Part shown: piece after piece, positions 1 to 4,787 of the stretch
Numbering within the stretch: the stretch's first letter is position 1
Layout of the letters: the number at the start of each line of letters is the position of its first letter
NCBI GenBank assembly: GCA_007127575.1
Contig: SKZC01000043.1
Span: 1 to 7,522 of the forward strand
Reading direction: 5' to 3'
Source: Gemmatimonadota bacterium
Lineage (GTDB): Bacteria > Gemmatimonadota > Gemmatimonadetes > Longimicrobiales > Gaopeijiaceae
Length of the DNA stretch: 7,522 bases
The notes under the pieces: model-generated
The model's database searches: none
Told to the model about the DNA's origin: nothing
What the model saw: only the letters and a program-made list of their open reading frames with translations
Made by a program: the position numbers and the translations under genes

Positions 1-319
1 AGAAGAACTCCACGTTTTCCCTGCCGGTGAGGGCGTCCAGGTGGACGGGTTCGTCGGGCACCCACGCGAGTCGCCGGCGGAGTGGCGCCGTGGCTTCCCA
101 GGCTGGCGTGCCCAGGAGGTGGAGCTTCCCCTGGGTGGGGCGAAGGTCCGTGGCCAGAAGGCGAAGGAGGGTGGATTTCCCCGATCCGTTCGGGCCGATT
201 ACCGCCAGCACCTCCCCGGGCCCCGCTTCCACGGAGAGCTCCGATATCCCCACCCGTCCCGAAGGATACCGGTAATGGACCCCGGCTCCCTGAACCGTGG
301 GACGCGCTGGGTCCTTCAG
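1..319 (-). CDS. ABC transporter ATP-binding protein, N-terminal part (3' end beyond window)
   Basis: This is the nucleotide-binding subunit of an ABC transporter, powering a membrane permease that would be encoded further along the minus strand outside the window. About 106 residues are visible. Walker A is GPNGSGKST at residues 42-50. The Q-loop region reads WVPDEP (86-91), followed by LTGRENVEFF (97-106), wording typical of ABC-2 type exporter ATPases. The usual Q-loop Gln is Asp/Glu here, which I recall from a subset of that family. The frame is open only back to a stop at about codon -25 and has no ATG, and no GTG or TTG before the first beta strand (GVHYRY, 13-18). I chose the CTG at 319, which overlaps the TGA of the upstream gene as CTGA, a variant of the common ATGA coupling. 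The GTG at 253 is the alternative but would delete the first strand. The ABC identity is firm; the start is tentative and the substrate unknown. Confidence 0.88.
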   Translation of the reverse strand, partial: MKDPARPTVQGAGVHYRYPSGRVGISELSVEAGPGEVLAVIGPNGSGKSTLLRLLATDLRPTQGKLHLLGTPAWEATAPLRRRLAWVPDEPVHLDALTGRENVEFF

Positions 320-687
320 AGATCCCAGCCCGCCCGTGCGAGCATCCAGAGGTTGATGAGGACCACCGCCAGAGCGGTGAGGTGGAAGGAGGGGGAGAGG
401 GCGGCCTCCTCATCCGGGAAGAACGCACCCTCGATGAGCGCGGGGAGCCGGAGGGAGTGGAGGAGCCAGATCACTCGGGCGAACCATGGGTTCTGCCAGC
501 TCCAGAGGCCCCAGAAGATGGCGCCGAGCAGGGCGGCTCCCAGTCCGAGCCAGAGCCAGACGGGCCCACGCTCCTCCGGCAGGTGTCCGGCCTGGTAGAT
601 GGCGTACACGGCGAAGAGGTAGAGGAGGCCTACATGGAGGTACACGAAGGCGGCTTGTCGGAACTTCCGGCTGCGGGCGTCCTCCAT
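316..687 (-). CDS. Small four-helix integral membrane protein, unknown function
   Basis: I do not recognise a named family for this 123-residue protein. It is strongly hydrophobic and Trp-rich. Likely membrane helices lie at about 12-33, 42-63, 69-90 (weaker, interrupted by charged residues) and 100-117, with a short basic N-terminus (MEDARSRKFRQ). There is no signal peptide, cysteine or obvious catalytic motif. The ATG at 687 lies 3 bases after the stop of the PCP_red gene, and a purine-rich AAGGA about 9 bases upstream, inside the end of that gene, could serve as ribosome binding site. Its TGA overlaps the proposed CTG start of the ABC ATPase by four bases. This suggests a membrane partner of the ABC module or a membrane anchor for the redox proteins upstream. 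The coding call is good; function is inference only. Confidence 0.82.
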   Translation of the reverse strand: MEDARSRKFRQAAFVYLHVGLLYLFAVYAIYQAGHLPEERGPVWLWLGLGAALLGAIFWGLWSWQNPWFARVIWLLHSLRLPALIEGAFFPDEEAALSPSFHLTALAVVLINLWMLARAGWDL

Positions 688-690
688 GCC

Positions 691-1197
691 CTACATTCCT
701 TCCAGACCGAGTTCCTTCCGGGCCGTGTCCATGACGTCGGGGGTGAGGGTCCGGATCCCCCGTTCCCGGGCGTAGTCGGTGTAGATCCGTTTCACCATCC
801 CCCGTACGAAGGATGGGACCCGCTGAAGGCGGTCCACGGCTTCCGGGCTCCACTCCACCGGGGACGGTCCCTGGGCTGAGCCGGCGGAGGCGGGCGGCGT
901 GCCATGGCCGGAGTCGTCCCCTCGCTCCGAGTCCTGTTCCTCCGGCTCCTGGAACGCGGTCTCGGATCCTCCCTCCAACGCACCTCGCACTCCCTCCATG
1001 GCCTGAGCGGGCACCTCCCGGCCCCCGATCTTCACCCCCATGGAGCTCACGAACTGGGTTTCCATGGGGTTGGTGAGGAGCGCCATCTCCCGGGTGCAGC
1101 TTCCGCACACGAAGACGGCCGCCAGAGTCCCGTCACCGGGAAGCTGGCGCTCCGCGAACTCCATCACCTCGTCGCAGGGGAGGCAAAGGAATTTCAT
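691..1197 (-). CDS. Zinc-ribbon / PCP_red domain protein
   Basis: This 168-residue predicted cytoplasmic protein has two domains. The N-terminus carries a probable zinc- or metal-binding ribbon, C5-x2-C8 and C31-x2-C34. Residues 75-113 are a disordered-looking linker rich in Gly, Glu, Ser and Pro. Residues about 115-163 match the PCP_red domain, best known as the C-terminal domain of the light-independent protochlorophyllide reductase B subunit: W116, E119-A, R123, then RVPSFVR (126-132), YARERG (142-147) and a final helix. Stand-alone PCP_red proteins occur in non-photosynthetic bacteria, so this does not imply chlorophyll synthesis, and no catalytic BchB core is present. The ATG at 1197 overlaps the TGA of the Mrp gene (ATGA), with GAGGAG five bases upstream. 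Association with a ferredoxin and an Mrp ATPase suggests a redox or Fe-S role, which is inference. Confidence 0.85.
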   Translation of the reverse strand: MKFLCLPCDEVMEFAERQLPGDGTLAAVFVCGSCTREMALLTNPMETQFVSSMGVKIGGREVPAQAMEGVRGALEGGSETAFQEPEEQDSERGDDSGHGTPPASAGSAQGPSPVEWSPEAVDRLQRVPSFVRGMVKRIYTDYARERGIRTLTPDVMDTARKELGLEGM

Positions 1198-2153
1198 GAC
1201 GGCTCCTCGGTGCGGGGGCTCTCGTCCGCCCCAGGATCCCCCTCCCCACCGGGGCCTCGTTCGCTTCCGTCGGGAGCCTCGCGAAGCCGGTCCACCAGAC
1301 CGGCGAACGCTCTGCCGATGAGACCTTCCGGGTCTCTTCCCGCCGGCGGGGCTCCCGCATCCGTTTCCTCCCCCAAGGAGGGGTCGAAGGGGATCCGTGC
1401 CCACACGTTGAGGCCGGACTCCTCCGCGAGACGTCGGATCCCATCTCCACGAAAGAGGGTGCCCCGGTGTCCGCAGTCCGGGCAGAGGTACTCCGTCATG
1501 TTGGCGACGATACCCGCCGCCGGGACCTCCGCCTCCCGGATGAGGCCAATGGAGCGGAGTACCACCGCACGGGAGATCTCGGCTGGAGTGGAGACGATGA
1601 GAGCTACCGGCGGGTCGGGAACCAGCTCCAGGAGCCGACGGATCTTGTCCGTGCCCGGAGGGACGTCCACCAGCAGGAAGTCCAACTCGCCCCACTCCAC
1701 GTCAGCCAGGAACTCCCGAAGGGCGGTGGTCTCCATGCTGCTCTGCCAGAGGAAGGTATCCGTTTCGGGCTCCTTCCACCGCAGGGGGGCATTCTCCTGT
1801 CCCTGGAGTAGCTCCATGGAAAACACCTTGACCCCGTGGGGACTGGTAGGCGGGACCACTCCATGGGCCCGGTCCTCCAGGGGCGGTCCCCGAACCTGGA
1901 GCATGCGGGCGAGAGAGGGCCCGTTCAGGTCGGCGTCCAGAACTCCTACCCTGAGTCCCTGTGCCGCCATGGCTCCGGCCAGGTTGGCGGTCACCGCGCT
2001 CTTGCCTACGCCCCCCTTCCCGCTGGCCACCGCCACCACGCGTCCCACGGAGGCGAGGCGCTCCTGGAGGCGCGCCCGTTGCTCCAGGACCTGTTCCAGG
2101 AGCTGAGAGCCCGTCCCGTGGTCCACCTCGTTGTATGTCCGGATCTTCCTCAT
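1194..2153 (-). CDS. Mrp/ApbC/NBP35-family P-loop ATPase, probable Fe-S cluster carrier
   Basis: This 319-residue SIMIBI-class ATPase belongs to the family that binds Fe-S clusters between subunits and passes them to apo-proteins in the cytoplasm. The deviant Walker A is GKGGVGKS (45-52, with K46 and K51). Switch I is DADLNGPS (73-80) and Walker B/switch II is LLVDVPPGT (160-168). The cluster-binding C224-P-D-C227-G sits after NMTEYL, as in ApbC. The N-terminal MIP18/DUF59 domain found in many bacterial Mrp proteins is missing; instead there is a short helical, coiled-coil-like lead (about 15-36). The last 30 residues are a charged Gly/Pro/Glu tail without a predicted fold. The ATG at 2153 is preceded by GGAGG at 7 bases. 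It starts 19 bases after the ferredoxin stop and overlaps the PCP_red gene by four bases. MinD- or ParA-like partitioning roles are less likely given the CxxC. Confidence 0.93.
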   Translation of the reverse strand: MRKIRTYNEVDHGTGSQLLEQVLEQRARLQERLASVGRVVAVASGKGGVGKSAVTANLAGAMAAQGLRVGVLDADLNGPSLARMLQVRGPPLEDRAHGVVPPTSPHGVKVFSMELLQGQENAPLRWKEPETDTFLWQSSMETTALREFLADVEWGELDFLLVDVPPGTDKIRRLLELVPDPPVALIVSTPAEISRAVVLRSIGLIREAEVPAAGIVANMTEYLCPDCGHRGTLFRGDGIRRLAEESGLNVWARIPFDPSLGEETDAGAPPAGRDPEGLIGRAFAGLVDRLREAPDGSERGPGGEGDPGADESPRTEEPS

Positions 2154-2172
2154 GGGCGATCCTCCACCGCCT

Positions 2173-2418
2173 TCACGGTGCGACCTGGTCTCCGTCCGGA
2201 TCAAAGGCGGAGAGGGCGTCCACCGGGCAGGCTCGACACGCCTCCACCACCACGGAGGGCTCCGTTCCCCCCGCCTCCTCTTTGAAGGTGGCGATCCCCT
2301 CCTCGTCGAACTCGAAGGTCTCGGGGGCCTCCTCCAGACAGTCGCCGAAACCCACACAGAGGAGCCGGTCGATCTGGACGGTGAGGCCGCCGATGTGCCG
2401 CTCTTCTACATCGGACAC
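2173..2418 (-). CDS. Small ferredoxin with altered cysteine motif
   Basis: This 81-residue protein is a one-electron carrier with a single predicted Fe-S cluster. The first motif is C21-V-G-F24-G-D-C27, where the usual second Cys ligand is Phe. The second half has C61-R-A-C64-P65-VDAL. The pattern C-x5-C ... C-P resembles the [3Fe-4S] ferredoxins that serve some P450s, or a [4Fe-4S] protein using an alternative ligand; C61 is an extra candidate. The rest is acidic, as usual for ferredoxins (EEAPETFEFDEEG). I chose the GTG at 2418 because AGGAGGA lies 7 bases upstream and the protein then matches normal ferredoxin length. An ATG at 2487 in the same frame would add 23 basic residues unlike a ferredoxin. 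It is the first gene of the operon and could supply electrons to cluster assembly or to the PCP_red protein. Confidence 0.9.
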   Translation of the reverse strand: MSDVEERHIGGLTVQIDRLLCVGFGDCLEEAPETFEFDEEGIATFKEEAGGTEPSVVVEACRACPVDALSAFDPDGDQVAP

Positions 2419-2425
2419 GCGTGGG

Positions 2426-2432
2426 TCCTCCT
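2426..2432 (-). promoter_or_regulatory. Shine-Dalgarno site of the ferredoxin gene
   Basis: The minus strand reads AGGAGGA, ending 7 bases before the GTG at 2418. It is the strongest ribosome binding site in the window and decides the ferredoxin start against the upstream ATG at 2487. Confidence 0.8.
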
Positions 2433-2574
2433 GATCCCGTCGTCGCTTCTGTGGGCACCGTATCGGGATGCCGGTGCCACGGTCCACTTCCGAGGAACCT
2501 CTGTCCCCGGATGGCGGGAGGCAAGGAGGGAGAGGTGGGCGGCGTGCGCTTGGCCCGTCCGGGTCCCCATCACC

Positions 2575-2612
2575 GGGCCTCCAGGCCCTTTGCCTGGGGC
2601 CCTTCAGGGCCT
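2575..2612. repeat. Two adjacent GC hairpins with alternative pairings
   Basis: CCAGGC (2581-2586) pairs with GCCTGG (2592-2597) around a five-base loop. Immediately after, GGCCC (2598-2602) pairs with GGGCC (2607-2611) around TTCA. GGGCCT (2575-2580) can instead pair with AGGCCC (2583-2588), which excludes the first hairpin. No T-run follows on either strand, so an ordinary intrinsic terminator is not supported. The element would lie in the untranslated leader of whichever divergent transcript crosses it, or act as a protein-binding site. Confidence 0.5.
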
Positions 2613-2737
2613 AGCTTTCCCCACTCGCCTGATGGGATGGTCGGCTACATACGGGTCGGCCGGCCTCTCGCCGATCTCCACCGACAACGTACCCCTCTTT
2701 CACCCTCCAGCACTCAGCACCCGCCTCGGAACGGCTC

Positions 2738-3520
2738 ATGCGCCACCCGGTCACTCGATTCGTCTTGCCCCTCGTCTTTTTTCTGGGTTCCATCCTGTCA
2801 CCCCACCTTGGGGCGCAGGACGCCGAGACGGAGTGGGACGCGGAGGGAGAGGTGGGGGGGAGCCTCTTCTTCGGGAACCGGAGCCAGGCCGTTTTCACCA
2901 CCCGGGGGGAGGTGGAGCGAGCCCATCCACGGATGGACACGGCAGTGGAGGCTCGCTTCAACTACGGACGGGCCACCGACGACGATGGCCAGGCCTTCGT
3001 CAACCGGAGGTCCTGGAGGGCAGGGACGGACATCACCCTCGCGCCCGACGGCCGCTTCAGTCCGTTCGTGGCCGGGACGGTGGAAAAGAGTCTCGAACGT
3101 CGGATCGGCCTTCGGTACGATACCGGGGTTGGGATGAAGGCCATCTTTCACCGCAGCGATGAGGGCCGGGCCGATCTCTCGGTTTCCCTCCTGGCGGAGC
3201 ACACGATCCCCCGCCGAGACGACGAGGCCTCCGACGGTTCCGGGGCCGAGACCCGCGCTCGCTGGTCCAGTCGGCTCCGGCTGGAGCGGGAATTGGCCGA
3301 CGGCCGGGTGGAGCTGACCAGCGAAACCCGGTACAGGCCCATTTTCGGCGAGCTGGGAAACTTCACTCTCACGTCTCGAAACACCCTCTCCCTGGAGCTC
3401 ACCGAACAGGTTCGGCTCCGGTTCACCTTCCTGGATGAGTACGATGCCGGAGCCGTGGATCGGGGAGCCCGGACGAACAACGACGGGCAGATTCAGGTCA
3501 CGGTGGTGGCCGAGCTCTGA
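2738..3520 (+). CDS. DUF481-like outer-membrane beta-barrel protein
   Basis: This 260-residue exported protein has a clear signal peptide: MRHPVTRF, a hydrophobic core at about 9-22 (VLPLVFFLGSIL), and probable cleavage after LGA (24-26). The mature part alternates polar and hydrophobic residues in short strands, with landmarks GSLFFGNRSQ (41-50), FSPFVAGTVEKSLERR (107-122), RYDTGVGMKAIF (126-137) and RLRFTFLDEYD (226-236). This layout fits DUF481, the family of salt-induced outer-membrane proteins such as YdiY, whose molecular role is not established. The last residue is Leu rather than the aromatic typical of many barrel proteins. The start at 2738 is the only one giving a complete signal peptide, although no good Shine-Dalgarno is visible. 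It is transcribed alone, divergent from the ferredoxin operon and convergent with the next gene. Family assignment is from pattern recognition. Confidence 0.82.
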   Translation: MRHPVTRFVLPLVFFLGSILSPHLGAQDAETEWDAEGEVGGSLFFGNRSQAVFTTRGEVERAHPRMDTAVEARFNYGRATDDDGQAFVNRRSWRAGTDITLAPDGRFSPFVAGTVEKSLERRIGLRYDTGVGMKAIFHRSDEGRADLSVSLLAEHTIPRRDDEASDGSGAETRARWSSRLRLERELADGRVELTSETRYRPIFGELGNFTLTSRNTLSLELTEQVRLRFTFLDEYDAGAVDRGARTNNDGQIQVTVVAEL

Positions 3521-3563
3521 GCGCTGGAGACCGGTGGGGTACGGGGACGCCGCCGGCCCAGGT

Positions 3564-3598
3564 CCGGGGGAGTCAGTCCTCCTCCCAACGCCCCCCGG
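3564..3598. terminator. Possible GC stem at the convergent gene junction
   Basis: CCGGGGG (3564-3570) and CCCCCGG (3592-3598) form a perfect 7-base inverted repeat around a 21-base loop that contains the TGA of the PLP-enzyme gene (3573-3575). It sits at the end of two convergent genes, where a two-way terminator would be expected. The long loop and lack of a T-run make this weak. Confidence 0.25.
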
Positions 3599-4787
3599 TG
3601 ATGAGGAGGACGGCGGTGAGGTCCCGTGCCGCTGCTCCTTCCGAGGTCAGGTACGATTGCAGACCGGCCAGTGTGGCGGCGCTGGTGAACTCCGCCACGG
3701 TTCCAGCGTCCCGGGCCAGGGCCTCCTGCGCTTCCTGAATGGCCGGGTCGTCCACGGAGAGAAGCGTGCCTCCGGAGCTTTCCACTTCACTGAGGACGCG
3801 GCGGGCGTTTCGGGGTCCCTTCACATCGATGGAGGCAGCCCGGGTGCCGGACGGTGTGGCCGGATGGGTGGGCGCGCCCCCCGCGTTGTGGAGCCGTTCC
3901 ACCAGCGGGGACACCCCTGCGGCCTGGACCCCCAATAGGGCCGGGGTCCGATCCACCAGGCCCAGGGTCCGGAGCTCGCGAAAGCCCTTTCCCTGCGCCG
4001 CCAGGGTGCAGCCGTCTCCCACCGGGGACACCACCACGTCGGGGACCTCCCAGCCCAACTCCTGGGCGATCTCCAGGGCCGCGGTCTTCTTGCCTTCCAC
4101 CAAGTAGGGGTTGAAGGCGCAGTTTCGGCTATACCATCCCTCCCTCCGCCCTTCCCGTTCCGACTCGGCGAACGCCTGGTCGTAGTTCCCATCCGAAACC
4201 TGGATGTGGGCCCCGTAACGCCGAAGCCAGCGAAGTCGCTCGGGTGAGGCCCGGTTGGGCACGAAGACCCGGCACTCCAGACCCAGATGCGCGGCGAAGC
4301 CGGCCAGCGAGATGGCCGCGTTCCCAGCGGATGCGCAGTACACCGTGTTTCGCTCCAGGGAGAGGGCCAGCGTGACTCCGACGGCCGTCGCCCGGTCTTT
4401 GAGGCAGCGGGTGGGGTTCCGGGCCTCGTCCTTCAGGTAGAGGGCTCGGAGTCCCAGCCTCCGGGCGAGGCGTGGGGCCGGCACCAGAGGGGTTCCGCCC
4501 GCCGGCGGACCGGGTCCCGGGGAGTCCACGGGGAGGAGGGGCAGGTAGCGGAAGAGGTCCCTGCGGTGGTCCAGCCACCCGTCCCCTTCCTTTACAGCTC
4601 TGGCCACCGCGTCATAGTCGTACTCGATGTCCAGAATCCCCGGATCCTGCCCTCCCGACACGGGAGCCTCTCCCGTCTTTCCGTTCCCACCCGTCTCTCC
4701 GTCCCCACATGTGGGGCAGAGGTAGTGATCAGGAGCCGGATCCAGTAGGCCGTGGCACCGTAGGCAGCGGAGTCCGGTGACGAACAT
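3573..4787 (-). CDS. Threonine-synthase-like PLP-dependent enzyme with zinc ribbon
   Basis: This 404-residue fold-type II PLP enzyme is cytoplasmic and related to threonine synthase, which converts O-phosphohomoserine to threonine. An N-terminal zinc ribbon (C8-x2-C11, C24-x2-C27) and the following LDIEYDYDAV (52-61) are usual for bacterial and archaeal threonine synthases. The PLP lysine is K130 in NPTRCLKDRA, where the classic motif is NPTGSFKDR. SAGNAAIS (153-160) and the phosphate-binding PVGDGCTLAAQGKGF (255-269) are clear. The C-terminus reads LLITGGRW rather than a TGHGLK-like ending. Its ATG overlaps the TAA of the VWA gene by one base (TAATG) with no Shine-Dalgarno, so translation is probably coupled. 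No homoserine-pathway genes are nearby. Threonine synthase is the first guess; cysteate synthase or another beta-replacing or eliminating activity is possible. Confidence 0.87.
   Translation of the reverse strand: MFVTGLRCLRCHGLLDPAPDHYLCPTCGDGETGGNGKTGEAPVSGGQDPGILDIEYDYDAVARAVKEGDGWLDHRRDLFRYLPLLPVDSPGPGPPAGGTPLVPAPRLARRLGLRALYLKDEARNPTRCLKDRATAVGVTLALSLERNTVYCASAGNAAISLAGFAAHLGLECRVFVPNRASPERLRWLRRYGAHIQVSDGNYDQAFAESEREGRREGWYSRNCAFNPYLVEGKKTAALEIAQELGWEVPDVVVSPVGDGCTLAAQGKGFRELRTLGLVDRTPALLGVQAAGVSPLVERLHNAGGAPTHPATPSGTRAASIDVKGPRNARRVLSEVESSGGTLLSVDDPAIQEAQEALARDAGTVAEFTSAATLAGLQSYLTSEGAAARDLTAVLLITGGRWEED
4671..4706 (-). repeat. Two-copy 18-base tandem repeat inside the PLP-enzyme gene
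   Basis: Two adjacent 18-base units (4671-4688 and 4689-4706) differ at three positions. They encode the back-to-back hexapeptides GDGETG and GNGKTG between the zinc ribbon and the catalytic domain. The repeat looks like a local duplication that lengthened a flexible linker without disturbing the frame. Confidence 0.75.

Larger units (their letters stand above)
2419..2737. other. Divergent intergenic region between the ferredoxin operon and the DUF481-like gene
   Basis: These 319 bases lie between two divergently transcribed starts, so both promoters should be here. I find no convincing -35/-10 pair on either strand and no credible gene. Recognisable content is the ferredoxin ribosome binding site and a cluster of GC hairpins at 2575-2612. 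The reading frame that continues the ferredoxin upstream to 2487 encodes a basic stretch without ferredoxin character. No strong ribosome binding site precedes the ATG at 2738. Confidence 0.7.

Noticed and set aside
82..879. Plus-strand open frame of 265 codons opposite the ABC, membrane and PCP_red genes
   Set aside because: It has no recognisable domain, is Pro/Gly/Glu-rich, and lies antisense to three genes with clear motifs. Long spurious frames are expected opposite GC-rich genes.
691..1197. Idea that the PCP_red domain signals bacteriochlorophyll synthesis
   Set aside because: No BchB, BchN, BchL or other pigment genes are visible, and the protein lacks the reductase core; stand-alone PCP_red proteins are known in non-phototrophs.
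2419..2487. Longer ferredoxin start at the ATG at 2487
   Set aside because: It adds 23 basic residues unlike a ferredoxin, while the GTG at 2418 has AGGAGGA at ideal spacing.
904..3162. Further long plus-strand frames (904-2106 and 2131-3162)
   Set aside because: They run antisense to the Mrp and ferredoxin genes and out of frame with the DUF481-like gene. Their translations are low-complexity Arg/Pro/Ser-rich, typical of shadow frames.
4703..4716. 14-base perfect palindrome CCCCACATGTGGGG
   Set aside because: It lies inside the zinc-ribbon codons for C24-P-T-C27 of the PLP enzyme and is explained by coding constraint; no sign of a regulatory role.
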